DNA from: Roseburia hominis | GTDB taxonomy: Bacteria > Bacillota > Clostridia > Lachnospirales > Lachnospiraceae | Assembly (NCBI GenBank): GCA_040702975.1 | Contig: CP159990.1 | Coordinates: 868,001-932,000, forward strand | Reading direction: 5' to 3' | Length of the DNA stretch: 64,000 nt | Shown here: positions 17,341 to 27,123 of the stretch, piece by piece | Layout of the letters: each line of letters begins with the position of its first letter | Position numbering within the stretch: position 1 is the stretch's first letter | The notes under the pieces: model-generated | The model's database searches: none | Seen by the model: only the letters and a program-made list of their open reading frames with translations | Told to the model about the DNA's origin: nothing | Translations under genes and position numbers: made by a program

Positions 17341-18617
17341 TGAGAAAAGCGGATTATCTGATTCTTGGGAATGGAATTGCCGGCCTCAGTGCTGCCGGGG
17401 CGGTTCGGGGTGAGGACAAGGACGCCCGGATTCTGATTGTGACACGGGAAAAATGGCCGACTTACGTGCGCCCGCTGCTTTCCAAGGCGGGCCTGAAGCT
17501 GGCGGATTTTGACGTGCTTCATATGGTAGATGAGGCGTGGCACAAAGAAAACCGGATCGAGTTGGTTAGAAACATGACGGCAGAGGAAATCGATGTTAAG
17601 AATCATGTGATCCGGTGTGCGACGGACAAAATAGAATATGGAAAATGTATTTATGCTTTGGGAGGAGACGCGTGGCTGCCGCCGGTAAAAGGACGGAACT
17701 TTCCGGGCATTTTTGTGCTTCGAAATATAGAAGATATGCAGGCAATCAAAAGATGGGCGCTGCGGGCTGGGAGAGTGGTCGTGATCGGCGGCGGTGTGAT
17801 CGGTATGGAAATCGGCGAGGCGCTGTACCGCCATAAAATGCAGGTGACCGTGCTGGAGAATCAACCGCGAATCCTGCCGCGGGTGCTGGATGAGGAGACG
17901 GCAGAGGAGTACGTTATGCGGCTCAACCAGGTTTGCAAAGGGACGCAGGGGAATCTTATGGTGCGGACGAATGTGAATGTGGCTGAGATTTTGGGAGAAG
18001 ATTGTGTGACGGGCGTTAGACTGGCAGATGGCGAGGTGCTGGACTGTGATATGGTTATTTTTTCCTGTGGGATTCGTTCCTGCACGGAGCTGGCAAGCCG
18101 GGCGGGGATCGAGGTAGAGAGGGCGGTCGTCGTAGACGAATACATGAGAACCAGTGCGGAGGATATTTACGCCTGTGGAGATTGTGCACAGTTCCGGGGA
18201 AATTGTGCGGCTTTGTGGAAGCCTGCCATGGAGCAGGGGAGGATCGCCGGTCTTGCGGCCTGCGGAGTTTATGAGAAATACAGACCGCAGAAGTTTCCGG
18301 TACTCTGTAATTCGTCGCTGGTGTCTTTATTTGCAGTGGGAGATCTGGCCATTTTTGGTGAGGAAGGATACCGGATCGAGGTGTCGGATAACAGGAAGGA
18401 TTCCGGCGCGGCGATGAGTAATGGGGAGGAAGGCTGCGTGGCAGGACGGGTGCGAAAAGAAATGGAGAAGATAGCGGTAATGCCGCGGGAAACGGGCACC
18501 TATAAGAGGCTGGTTTATCGGGGGGATCGTCTTGTGGGAGCGGCGCTGGTCGGGAACTTATCGGAGATGCAGGCGCTGAGAGAAAAAATGGCAGATGAGG
18601 AGGGCTCTTATGAATAA
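17340..18617 (+). CDS. FAD/NAD(P)-dependent oxidoreductase (rubredoxin/nitrite-reductase reductase family)
   Basis: 425 residues. The FAD-binding Rossmann motif is YLILGNGIAGLSAAGAV near the N-terminus; a second NAD-binding GxGxxG appears as VVVIGGGVIGMEIGEAL around residue 145; and EDIYACGDCAQF is the C-terminal FAD-contact motif. The ATG at 17340 overlaps the stop of the ferredoxin-type gene, with AAGGAGG 8 nt upstream. It likely oxidises NAD(P)H or passes electrons to NAD(P)+ within the three-gene complex. The last ~100 residues resemble the C-terminal domain of NADH-dependent rubredoxin reductases. Confidence 0.85.
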   Translation: MRKADYLILGNGIAGLSAAGAVRGEDKDARILIVTREKWPTYVRPLLSKAGLKLADFDVLHMVDEAWHKENRIELVRNMTAEEIDVKNHVIRCATDKIEYGKCIYALGGDAWLPPVKGRNFPGIFVLRNIEDMQAIKRWALRAGRVVVIGGGVIGMEIGEALYRHKMQVTVLENQPRILPRVLDEETAEEYVMRLNQVCKGTQGNLMVRTNVNVAEILGEDCVTGVRLADGEVLDCDMVIFSCGIRSCTELASRAGIEVERAVVVDEYMRTSAEDIYACGDCAQFRGNCAALWKPAMEQGRIAGLAACGVYEKYRPQKFPVLCNSSLVSLFAVGDLAIFGEEGYRIEVSDNRKDSGAAMSNGEEGCVAGRVRKEMEKIAVMPRETGTYKRLVYRGDRLVGAALVGNLSEMQALREKMADEEGSYE

Positions 18618-21414
18618 GCAGCATTTTGCGGGGGAATATGTGAGATGGCATGTTCTGACGGAAGTTTTTTCCGGGTATGAGAACTGGCAGAATATTATGA
18701 GTCTTCTTGGAGCAGGGATCGAACTGGAAGAACAGGACTATGAGGACTATTTTTATGGGACGAATGCGGCGATTTACGTTCCCCTGTGGGCGTCGGTCTG
18801 CCAGGGCAGGGAGCCGGTTCTGATGAATAGAGAGACGTTGGAAGTGATACGTTTTTACAAGCGTTTAGGATATCGGACGGTGGATATTGAGAGCAATCCA
18901 CCGGATTATATTGGGCAGCAGTGCAGGTTCATGGAATATCTGTCCGTATTGATTTTAAAAGGAGATAAGGAGCTGGAAGCGGAGTATGAGCGGTTTCTCG
19001 TCCGTTTTGTGGAGAACACCTTTTATGAGATCGAGAAGGCGGTAAATGAGGGAAATCCTCCGGAAGGGATTCAGTGGATCTGTGAGCTTTTGCGCGAGGC
19101 GGTGTGTAGGGAGAGCTGGAGCGGCGCCGATGTAAAATGGGAGAAGTTTGACAGTTATGCATGGACGCGGGGGGAAGCAGAAGAATTAGAGGCACCTTAC
19201 GAGACGCCGCAGGCGAGCTTTTACGACTGCGGAAGAAAGTGTAAGATGAAGGCGGTGGTCCAGGAAGGGTGTGTGCTGTCGATCGGACCGGATCTGGAAT
19301 ATGGCAAGAAGGAATTCGTGGGCTGTATCAGAGGGTATCAGTACCGGCAGACCTTTCTGACGCCGCACCGTCTCCGCTATCCGATGATACGGCGGGGGAA
19401 GAGAGGGGAAGGACTCTTTAAGCGGATTACCTGGGAAGAAGCGTCGGATATTGTGGCTGCGAAGATCCGGCAGACGATGGAGGAGTACGGCCCGCAGTCC
19501 CGCTATGTCATGCCCGCCTCGGGTGTGTGCGGAGCTATCCGCGGAGACAGATTTGCAAAGGAGCTTCTTGTCCTTACGGGAGGCTTTCTGGATTACTATA
19601 ATTATTACAGCGCGGCGTGTGCGGAGCATATCCTCCCTTATATTTACGGGACGGAGGCGTGTGGAAGCGCGGAGGAGGAGATGCTTAAATCACGCCTTTT
19701 GATCCTGTGGGGAAATAATCCGGCTGACACCATCTGGGGGCCTGATTTTTTGAAAAATATGGCGGAGGCGAAAAGGAGAGGAGTCCGGATTATTGTGATC
19801 GATCCGCGGCAAAGCGATACGGCAGTCCAGTATGCGGATCAGTGGATCGGAATCCAGCCGTCCACAGACGGGGCGCTTGCGGATGCTTTGGCGTATGAGA
19901 TCTGGAGCCGGGGGCTGCAGGATCAGGAATTTATGGACCGGTTCTGCATTGGATTCGATGAGGAACATATGCCGGAGAATGTGCCGAAGGAGGAAAATTA
20001 CAGGGCGTATCTGTTTGGAGAGAAAGACGGGATCGTGAAGGACGCCGTATGGGGCGAGAACATAACAGGTGTCTCGGCAGAGGTAATCGTAAAACTGGCA
20101 ACTGAACTGGCCGGGACAAAGCCGGCCTGGATCCTGCCGGGGCTTGGACCGCAGCGTACACTGAACGGAGAGCAGACCTGCCGGAGCTTTATTATGCTTG
20201 CCTGCCTGACCGGAAATGTGGGAATCCCGGGAGGCGGAAGCGGAGGTTTCCTGATGAGAAAAGGGGAGAGTGCGCCGGAATACACGTACCGCACGAATCC
20301 GTATCCGGGGAAAATTCCTTCTTTTCTGTGGGTGAAGGCGGTAGACCGATGGAACGAATTTACCGAGGGGGACGGACTTACCGGGACAGACAGGCTGGAT
20401 ACGGGAGTGAAGCTGCTGTTTAACCTGGCGAGTGGCCTTTTGATCAATCAGCACTCCAATATCAACGACACGATCCGGGTGTTAGGCGAAGAAGACCGGT
20501 TGGAAACGGTCGTGGTCTCAGAGCTTTTCATGACGCCGGGAGCCCGTTATGCGGATCTGCTGCTTCCGGGCGCGTCATTTCTGGAAACGGAGAATATAGT
20601 GCTGCCGTGGCTCCCAGCGGACTATTTTCTGTATAATACGGCGGCAATCACTCCGCTGTTTGAAGGAAGATTTGAATATGAGTGGCTGAGGGAAGCGGCG
20701 GCGAAGCTGGGAGTAGAGAAAGAATTTTCACAGGGCAGGACGGCCGCAGGGTGGCTTAAAGCCCTTTATGAGAAGAACCAAAGTGCCAACGAGGAAGCTC
20801 ATTTACCGGATTATGAAGCGTTTAAAAAGGAAGGCTGTTACGTTTACCGGAGCCTGGAGGAGAAGACGGCATTTGGAGAACAGATTGAAAAAGGAGTTCC
20901 CTTCCAGACTCCTTCCGGGAAGATTGAGATATTTTCCAAACGTTTGTATGAGAGAGGGCAAAGAGAACTGCCCGGTATTCCCTGTTATACGCCTTGCGAG
21001 GAGGGGGCTGAGGATCCTTTGCGAGAAAGGTTTCCGCTGCAGCTTATCGGGTATCATACGAAAAGGCGCTGTCATTCTACGAATGACCATAACCGGAATC
21101 TGGACCGGATTGATAAGCCGCATTTGTGGATTCACCCGGAAGATGCGAGTAAGAGAGGGCTGGAAAATGGAGCATTGGCCGAAATCTATAATGACAGAGG
21201 CCGGGTGAGGGTTCCTGTTAAAGTGACGGAGCGTATCGTAAGGGGAGTGGTTGCGCTCAGCGAAGGCGGCTGGTACACACCGGATGAGAACGGAGTGGAT
21301 GTGCGGGGAAGCATCAATGTGCTGACGATGACCCACAGAGCGACTCCACTTGCCAAAGCGAATCCGCAGCATACAAATCTGGTAGAAGTGAAGCGGTGCG
21401 AGGAATATGTGTAA
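18610..21414 (+). CDS. Molybdopterin oxidoreductase with fused N-terminal TorD-like chaperone domain
   Basis: 934 residues from an ATG after GAGGAGGG, overlapping the FAD gene by 8 bp. Residues ~1-190 are all-helical and resemble TorD/DmsD-type maturation chaperones. From ~200 on it is a DMSO-reductase-superfamily protein: Fe-S motif region at 203-239, RITWEEASDIVAAKIRQ, LLILWGNNPADTIWG, GNVGIPGGGSGGF, and the C-terminal molybdopterin-dinucleotide-binding domain (RRCHSTNDHNRN, ALSEGGWY). The usual first cluster cysteine is Ser203, followed by Cys207, Cys211 and a later Cys (239). YYSAA supplies a Ser as candidate Mo ligand. There is no Tat signal, so it works in the cytoplasm with the two preceding gene products. 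The substrate is not identifiable. Confidence 0.85.
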   Translation: MNKQHFAGEYVRWHVLTEVFSGYENWQNIMSLLGAGIELEEQDYEDYFYGTNAAIYVPLWASVCQGREPVLMNRETLEVIRFYKRLGYRTVDIESNPPDYIGQQCRFMEYLSVLILKGDKELEAEYERFLVRFVENTFYEIEKAVNEGNPPEGIQWICELLREAVCRESWSGADVKWEKFDSYAWTRGEAEELEAPYETPQASFYDCGRKCKMKAVVQEGCVLSIGPDLEYGKKEFVGCIRGYQYRQTFLTPHRLRYPMIRRGKRGEGLFKRITWEEASDIVAAKIRQTMEEYGPQSRYVMPASGVCGAIRGDRFAKELLVLTGGFLDYYNYYSAACAEHILPYIYGTEACGSAEEEMLKSRLLILWGNNPADTIWGPDFLKNMAEAKRRGVRIIVIDPRQSDTAVQYADQWIGIQPSTDGALADALAYEIWSRGLQDQEFMDRFCIGFDEEHMPENVPKEENYRAYLFGEKDGIVKDAVWGENITGVSAEVIVKLATELAGTKPAWILPGLGPQRTLNGEQTCRSFIMLACLTGNVGIPGGGSGGFLMRKGESAPEYTYRTNPYPGKIPSFLWVKAVDRWNEFTEGDGLTGTDRLDTGVKLLFNLASGLLINQHSNINDTIRVLGEEDRLETVVVSELFMTPGARYADLLLPGASFLETENIVLPWLPADYFLYNTAAITPLFEGRFEYEWLREAAAKLGVEKEFSQGRTAAGWLKALYEKNQSANEEAHLPDYEAFKKEGCYVYRSLEEKTAFGEQIEKGVPFQTPSGKIEIFSKRLYERGQRELPGIPCYTPCEEGAEDPLRERFPLQLIGYHTKRRCHSTNDHNRNLDRIDKPHLWIHPEDASKRGLENGALAEIYNDRGRVRVPVKVTERIVRGVVALSEGGWYTPDENGVDVRGSINVLTMTHRATPLAKANPQHTNLVEVKRCEEYV

Positions 21415-21521
21415 ATATGTACAGACTACCGTTTCAGGCTATCATGTAGGGGCAAGATGACGTAAGGAATGATATTTATATGGGATACATTTTGATAAAG
21501 AAAACAGGAAAGGCTAAGAGA

Positions 21522-23162
21522 ATGGGAAGAAAAGAAGAAATTATAGAATTAACAAAAGAACTTATGGAAATTCCCAGCATTTCAGATTCTGACAGTGAAT
21601 TGCTGGCTTCAGATTTTATTGTTAAGTGGTTCCAAAGCCTCCCCTTTTTTCGGGAATTTCCGCAATATGCCGGTTCTTATCAAATTCCGGGGGATTATCG
21701 GAATCGGGATGTAGCATATGCCTATGTTCCCGGAACGAGCAAAAAAACTTTGGTTTTGATGGGACATTTTGATGTGGTTTCTGTGGCGGATTTCGGTGAG
21801 GGTCAAGAGGTGGCATTTTCTGCGGATAAGGTTATCGGATATCTGGAAAAATGCGAGTTAGATGAGGATGCGCGGGCCGATCTGGAAAGCGGAGAGTGGA
21901 TGTTTGGGCGAGGCTGCGGGGATATGAAGGGCGGTCTTGCGGCAGCGATGATATTTGTAAAGGAATATACAGAATGTGCGAAGAGACCGGGAAGTCTTCT
22001 TTTGGTGGCTGTGCCGGATGAAGAATCCTATTCTGCCGGCATGCGGGGAGCCGGCGGACTCATGAAGGAACTGAAGGAGAAATATGACCTGGATTATGAA
22101 CTTCTGATCGATCCGGAACCGAATGCACGGCAAGGCAGCAGACATATTGTCCCGGTGGGATCGGCGGGGAAATGTATGCCGGTGCTTCTGGCGCAGGGAG
22201 CAGTTTCCCATGTCAGTAAATGTTTTGAGGGGCTGAATCCCATGGGAATTATGGGCGAAATATTTAATCGGACAGAGCTTTCGCTGGAGTTTTCAGATAT
22301 CAGTGACGGAGAGATTACCTGCCCTCCTACCTGGCTGTGGCTGAAGGATATGAAGGAGGAATATGACGTATCCGTTCCGCACCGGGTCAGCGGATATATT
22401 AGTATGATAAGCTATGAATCGACGCCGGAGGACGTTCTCGATAAGCTCATTCCTATTTGCAATGAGGCGTTTGAAGCCTACGTGGAGAAAATGAAGAATA
22501 TTTATCAGAGATATCAAAAACTGTGCAAATATCCTTCTGATTATCAGATAGCCTGGGAACCGAAGGTCATGACTTTGGCAGAGCTATGTGCTTACCTGAA
22601 GGAAGAGAAAGGGGAAGGATATAGAAGGTTTTACGAAGATCTGTATACAGAAACAGCGGCTAAGATTCAAAGTGGTACTTTGAATTACCCGCAGGCGACG
22701 ATTTACATGATGGACAGTCTGCTTACATTTTCGGGAATCACAAAGCCACTGGTACTTTTAGGCTTCACTCCGCCGTATTATCCGGCAGTGCGAAGCGATC
22801 ATGTAAAAGGAAAAGAAAAAACCGCGGACAGGTGTTTGACGGCGGCGGGAAAGAAGATGGAAGAAAAATACGGGGTTTCCTATGTGAAGGAGAACTATAC
22901 GCTGGGTCTGTCTGATCTTAGCTATTGTAGTATTGACAAAGAGTTTGATTATGTGAAATATTCCCGGAATACGCCGTTGTGGGGAGATTTGTACAGTATT
23001 GATTTTGATGTGATTAGCCGGATTGATGTGCCGTCGATACTGGCAGGGCCATGGAGCAAAGATTTGCACAAAAAAACGGAGCGGGTACATATAAAGAGTC
23101 TTTCGGAAGAGTATCCGGAGTTTTTGGCGGCAGTCAGCGAAGAAGTGTGGAAAAATAGTTGA
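21522..23162 (+). CDS. rocB: M20-family peptidase, arginine utilization protein RocB type
   Basis: About 546 residues. MGRKEEIIELTKELMEIPSIS is the usual start of RocB-type M20 proteins; VLMGHFDVVSV gives the first metal-ligand His and Asp, GRGCGDMKGGLAAA the second Asp, and VPDEESYSAGMRGAG the catalytic Glu-Glu. The length fits RocB, which is longer than ordinary M20 peptidases. An upstream ATG at 21480 (AAGGA 11 nt before) would add 14 residues. RocB belongs to the arginine/ornithine catabolic regulon in Bacillus, although its exact reaction is unsettled; the proximity to rocD supports this assignment. Confidence 0.85.
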   Translation: MGRKEEIIELTKELMEIPSISDSDSELLASDFIVKWFQSLPFFREFPQYAGSYQIPGDYRNRDVAYAYVPGTSKKTLVLMGHFDVVSVADFGEGQEVAFSADKVIGYLEKCELDEDARADLESGEWMFGRGCGDMKGGLAAAMIFVKEYTECAKRPGSLLLVAVPDEESYSAGMRGAGGLMKELKEKYDLDYELLIDPEPNARQGSRHIVPVGSAGKCMPVLLAQGAVSHVSKCFEGLNPMGIMGEIFNRTELSLEFSDISDGEITCPPTWLWLKDMKEEYDVSVPHRVSGYISMISYESTPEDVLDKLIPICNEAFEAYVEKMKNIYQRYQKLCKYPSDYQIAWEPKVMTLAELCAYLKEEKGEGYRRFYEDLYTETAAKIQSGTLNYPQATIYMMDSLLTFSGITKPLVLLGFTPPYYPAVRSDHVKGKEKTADRCLTAAGKKMEEKYGVSYVKENYTLGLSDLSYCSIDKEFDYVKYSRNTPLWGDLYSIDFDVISRIDVPSILAGPWSKDLHKKTERVHIKSLSEEYPEFLAAVSEEVWKNS

Positions 23163-23233
23163 GACAGAGGTAGACAATATAAGAATCCTACCGTACAATG
23201 AAATTAGTTTCATTTACAGGAGAGGATTATGCT

Positions 23234-24613
23234 ATGGAGAGACTAAAGAAATTATTTGCACCGGTGGATATGACGGTGGGAAGGCCCTGGGAGAACATTC
23301 TTTTATTTACGATTCCTATGTTGATCGGTAATATCGCACAGCAGCTTTATAACACGGTGGACAGTGTGGTGGTCGGGAACTATGTCGGGGATAATGCGCT
23401 GGCGGCAGTGGGGAGTGCCGGGCCTATTCTGAATCTTCTGATCGTGTTGTTCGTCGGAATCAGTGTGGGAGCCAGTATCATGGTTTCGCAGTATTTTGGC
23501 GCGAGGAACCGGGAGGATTTGTCAAGGACGATTGGAAATTGTATCACGCTTACGGCAGTGGCGTCGCTGTTTGTGATGGTGGTGGCGACCCTGGCAGCGC
23601 GCCCGCTGCTCGTTATGCTCCGGACGCCGGATAGTATTCTGGATTGGTGTACGTCCTACCTGCGGATTCTGTTTATCGGAGTCGCCGGAATGGCGTATTA
23701 CAATATCCTGGGCGGGGTGCTTAGAGGGCTTGGAGATTCCGTGTCGGCACTTTTGTATCTGATCGTGGCCAGCGTGATGAATATTATACTGGACTTGGTC
23801 TTTGTGATTAATTTTGATATGGGAGTTGCGGGAGTTGCTCTTGCGACGGCAATCGCGCAGGGCTGTTCAGCGATGCTGTGTCTTCTGAAGCTACTTAGGA
23901 TGAAGGACGCGTTTGATCTGAATTGGTCCTATCTGAGGATGACGAAGCATCATTCCATGAATATCATTCGCCTGGGGGTGCCTTCCGGGGTGACGCAGGC
24001 AATTCTTTCTATGGCGATGCTGGTGGTACAGTCCCTTACGAACAGCTTTGGGGAACAGTTCATTGCGGCGAACGTGATCGTGATGCGTGTGGACGGTTTT
24101 GCGATGCTTCCGAACTTCTCATTTGGAACGGCGATGACGACTTACGCCGGGCAGAATGTGGGAGCGGGACAATTGGATCGTGTGAAGCAGGGGGCTAAGC
24201 AGGGGACCTGTATGGCGCTTGGGACTTCCGTGTTTATCACGATGCTGATTCTGATATTTGGAAAACATTTGATGGGGATTTTTACAAATACGCAGGAACT
24301 GGTAGAACTGAGTATGAATATGATGAGAATCCTTGCGTTTGGATACCTTGCCATGGCAGTGACGCAGAGTCTTTCCGGCGTCATGCGCGGAGCGGGAGAT
24401 ACGATGACCCCGATGTGGATCTCCCTGTTTACGACGATCGTGCTCCGGGTACCGGTCGCTTATGGCCTGGCGTATGTGACGAGGAGCGCGGCCTATCCGA
24501 TGGGACGAAAGGAAAGCGTGTTTATCTCGCTTCTGGTGTCCTGGGTCATGGGAGCTGTGATTACTGCGATATTCTATAAGAGGGGGAAATGGATAGATAA
24601 AGGGCTGAAATAG
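23234..24613 (+). CDS. MATE family efflux transporter
   Basis: About 459 residues with twelve predicted membrane helices. The opening MTVGRPWENILLFTIPMLIGNIAQQLYNTVDSVVVGNYVG is highly typical of bacterial DinF/NorM-branch MATE proteins, and the second half repeats the pattern (GVPSGVTQAILSMAMLVVQSLTNSFG). MATE exporters expel organic cations or metabolites using Na+ or H+ gradients. It follows rocB by ~70 bp with its own AGGAGAGGA site. The substrate is unknown. Confidence 0.9.
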   Translation: MERLKKLFAPVDMTVGRPWENILLFTIPMLIGNIAQQLYNTVDSVVVGNYVGDNALAAVGSAGPILNLLIVLFVGISVGASIMVSQYFGARNREDLSRTIGNCITLTAVASLFVMVVATLAARPLLVMLRTPDSILDWCTSYLRILFIGVAGMAYYNILGGVLRGLGDSVSALLYLIVASVMNIILDLVFVINFDMGVAGVALATAIAQGCSAMLCLLKLLRMKDAFDLNWSYLRMTKHHSMNIIRLGVPSGVTQAILSMAMLVVQSLTNSFGEQFIAANVIVMRVDGFAMLPNFSFGTAMTTYAGQNVGAGQLDRVKQGAKQGTCMALGTSVFITMLILIFGKHLMGIFTNTQELVELSMNMMRILAFGYLAMAVTQSLSGVMRGAGDTMTPMWISLFTTIVLRVPVAYGLAYVTRSAAYPMGRKESVFISLLVSWVMGAVITAIFYKRGKWIDKGLK

Positions 24614-24624
24614 GAAGAAGAGAA

Positions 24625-24667
24625 AGAGTGCTGCTGAATCGGTTATTTGAGGATTTGGCAGCACTCT
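24625..24667 (+). terminator. Terminator hairpin after the MATE gene
   Basis: AGAGTGCTGC (24625-24634) pairs with GCAGCACTCT (24658-24667) around a 23-nt loop, followed by TATTCG. It sits 11 nt past the MATE stop. The U-tract is weak. Confidence 0.6.
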
Positions 24668-24676
24668 TATTCGATT

Positions 24677-24748
24677 ACCAAGTATGCCTAAGTGAAGAAT
24701 CGGTGGCCATGAGGTTGCCGGACATATTTAAGCGAAGGTCCGGAGAAC
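24677..24748. repeat. Dispersed palindromic repeat, two diverged copies (C1, C2)
   Basis: The first unit reads ACCAAGTATGCCTAAGTGAAG followed by ATCGGTGG; the second reads TTGCCGGACATATTTAAGCGAAG then GTCCGGAG. Both keep the TTGCC/CCAAG lead-in and the TAAGTGAAG-like block but have lost the right palindromic arm. They lie between convergent genes. Confidence 0.6.
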
Positions 24749-24785
24749 CTTATTTTGGTCAAAAAAATCGTGTTTACCTATCCGA

Positions 24786-25646
24786 TCAGGAACGTTCCCA
24801 TCTCCCGCTTGCCCCGCAGGGAAGTACCAGTCCGTTGGAAGAGACGGGAAGTCCGATTTCCTGGGAGTCTACGTGTCCGTTCCATTTCCTGAGCTCCGTT
24901 GCCAGCATGTAGGTCAGCACTGCCGGCGCAAGGCCGGTGGTGTAGGAGTTGATCAGGAAGAACAGCGGATCATCGGATAAGATCTTAGCGCAAAGCTTAA
25001 TTAAGGGGTGGATAGCCTCTTCGATTTTCCATATCTCGCCTTTAGGTCCACGTCCATAGGACGGCGGGTCCATGATAATCGCGTCGTAGTGATTGCCACG
25101 GCGGATCTCCCGCTCTACGAATTTGACACAGTCATCTACCAGCCAGCGAATCGGGGCATCGCCAAGACCTGATGAGACGGCGTTTTCCTTGGCCCAGGTA
25201 ACCATGCCCTTGGAGGCGTCCACGTGGGTGACCTGTGCACCCGCTGCGGCAGCGGCAAGGGTGGCGCCGCCGGTATAAGCAAAAAGGTTAAGTACCTTTA
25301 CCGGGCGTCCGACGGATTTGATCTTTTCAGAGAACCAGTCCCAGTTGACGGCCTGCTCCGGAAAAAGGCCGGTGTGCTTGAAGTTAAAAGGTTTCAGGTT
25401 AAAGGTCAGAGTCTTATAATGAATCTGCCATTGCTGGGGGAGGTCAAAGAATTCCCATTCTCCGCCGCCTTTTTTGCTGCGGTGGTAGTGGGCGTTCGGA
25501 GACTTCCAGCCCTTTTGCGTTTTGGGAGTATCCCAGATTACCTGTGGGTCCGGGCGTATCAGAAGAAAATCGCCCCAACGCTCTAATTTTTCTCCGCTTG
25601 CGGAGTCTATTACTTCATAATCTTTCCAACCATTAGCAATCCACAT
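24786..25646 (-). CDS. Class I SAM-dependent methyltransferase (RlmI/RlmK-like rRNA methylase family)
   Basis: 286 residues. It contains the SAM-binding motif I VLNLFAYTGGATLAAAAAG, an acidic loop HVDASKGMVTWAKENA and the catalytic-type motif IIMDPPSYGRG (DPP-x-Y as in 23S rRNA and related methyltransferases). HTGLFPEQAVNWDWF precedes motif I, as in RlmI-like enzymes. It probably methylates rRNA or another nucleic acid base in the cytoplasm. It is a single leftward gene, convergent with the MATE gene. The precise target cannot be assigned. Confidence 0.85.
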   Translation of the reverse strand: MWIANGWKDYEVIDSASGEKLERWGDFLLIRPDPQVIWDTPKTQKGWKSPNAHYHRSKKGGGEWEFFDLPQQWQIHYKTLTFNLKPFNFKHTGLFPEQAVNWDWFSEKIKSVGRPVKVLNLFAYTGGATLAAAAAGAQVTHVDASKGMVTWAKENAVSSGLGDAPIRWLVDDCVKFVEREIRRGNHYDAIIMDPPSYGRGPKGEIWKIEEAIHPLIKLCAKILSDDPLFFLINSYTTGLAPAVLTYMLATELRKWNGHVDSQEIGLPVSSNGLVLPCGASGRWERS

Positions 25647-25695
25647 GTTGTATTGTCCTTTCGTATCAGTTATTCTTTATTATTTGGCGGGAATT

Positions 25696-26519
25696 TCAAA
25701 TGATACCTGGTTTATTTATTTCCTGAATTAGTTTGAGGACGGTATCCAGATCCAGTTCTAATTCGTCTGCGATGGTTTTCGGGGATTTGCTTTTTTGGAG
25801 TTTTTTTCTATCAATTCCCGGTGTGCGGCGTTACGTCCATCTTCCTGCCCAGCACTATACCCATCTTCATGTCCCGCTTTATATCCTTCTTCATGTTCGT
25901 AATATTTTTCTTCCCAAGCCTGCATATACTTCACTCCAATTTCTTCGCTGAGCTTGACCTTACGCACCCGCTCATGGATTCGTCGGATTCTTTCACTGCC
26001 AGAAGCGTCCGCCTCAGAAGCTGTCGTATTCTCCAGATAATGCAGAAAATCTACCAGTTCCTTTGAGACTTCGGTATCATTCGTCCCTCGCGTATTCAGA
26101 AAAATGTGGACAGCCTTATCTTCCAGAAGACATTCCGGTACTTCATGACACCTTGCTTCAAAGGTATATTGGTACTTCCCGTAGCCAAACAGATTAAAAG
26201 GTGTGATGATAATGATATACGACGTATTCAAAAGATTATAATTCGGAATACCGGGTTTCAAAAGTCCAGTATCGATAAGCGTCTGGTAGTAGCGGCTTCG
26301 TTTTGCCAGGTCAGCTTTCTTTTTGGCTTGCATTTCCGTGTTATAAATCGTATTTTATTCTTTTTCGGTTTTGATTTTATCAAGCAGAGAAATCTCTTTT
26401 CCGAAAATAATACTGAGTACGTCCTGATGCGTCTGTGGGTCGTCCATCACTTCATCGAAAAGGAAACGACTGGTCAGGTTCAGGTCTTTCAGCGGTATGA
26501 TATTTTGTTTATGGTTCAT
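25696..26519 (-). pseudogene. Rpn/PD-(D/E)XK-type transposase-like nuclease gene, broken
   Basis: The leftward gene starts at an ATG after GGAGGATAC (MNHKQNIIPLKDLNLTSRF) and reads DPQTHQDVLSIIFGKEISLL, the N-terminus of Rpn-family (recombination-promoting nuclease/transposase_31-like) proteins. It hits an in-frame TAA right after KIKTEKE, where the catalytic stretch normally found (about 20-25 residues) is missing, and resumes as TIYNTEMQAKKKADLAKRSRYYQ. Near the C-terminus a run of seven A (complement of 25801-25807) is one short: adding one A restores KSPKTIADELELDLDTV to the stop at 25696. With the nuclease core deleted, the gene is not functional. A 191-residue internal product (26333-25758) is the only long open piece. 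Confidence 0.75.
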
Positions 26520-26959
26520 GTATCCTCCTTTAGTGTATCATAGTTGTTCAGTATATTACAAATAAAATCAATCAATTATGTGGTCATAATTATATGGTCA
26601 TAAATATCCCCTCCGTTCTTTTGTATTTGTTTCTGCTATGAAATAATTTGGCGATCAGCCATGAATTTGTGATCCTATTGCTATTCGAATTTCTTGTCAG
26701 TGTATCAAGCATACTCTGAAAGAAATAAAATTTCAAGATATGGAAAAGAGAAAAAGTTTTTAATATGATTTATTCAAAAAGACTGAATTGAATACAAAAT
26801 TAGACAAAATAGAACAAATAAAGACAAATGAAAGTGAAATATAGAAAAAATTTCTAAATAGTGATACAATAACAACAGGTAACAGTAGGCATATACTCCT
26901 GTAAGTGAATCTTATCTTTACATAGCACGAAGAAAAGTTTTGCAGGAGGTGAGATACGA
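26520..26959. other. AT-rich intergenic stretch
   Basis: About 440 bp of strongly AT-rich DNA between the broken nuclease gene and the short membrane-peptide gene. I see no gene or stable hairpin. TACAAT near 26867 (in GTGATACAATAAC), preceded by AT-rich sequence, could be the -10 of a promoter for the downstream genes. The base composition matches the NTPase gene that follows and differs from the operons to the left. Confidence 0.4.
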
Positions 26960-27118
26960 ATGAGAAAACTCTATGTGCTGATGCTGCTAAGCATTAATTT
27001 GTTACCAATGTTGCTGCTTTTCCTGCTTGCCATTCTGGTGTTTACTCGCAAGAAAGGGAAAGTAAAAACAATTGATTTGGATATTTGGGGGTGTCATTTG
27101 ATACTTACAATGTCCTGA
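26960..27118 (+). CDS. Short membrane peptide (52 aa)
   Basis: A 52-codon frame that begins 8-10 nt after GCAGGAGGTGAG, one of the best ribosome-binding sites in the window. The product starts MRKLYVLMLLSINLLP and continues as one long hydrophobic helix (MLLLFLLAILVF), followed by a basic stop-transfer TRKKGK and a short tail. A single-pass membrane peptide is predicted. It is followed at once by a terminator and then by the large NTPase gene. It could be a toxin-like or sensor peptide of the same system, or a leader peptide. No homologue is recognised. Confidence 0.55.
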   Translation: MRKLYVLMLLSINLLPMLLLFLLAILVFTRKKGKVKTIDLDIWGCHLILTMS

Positions 27119-27123
27119 TATAG

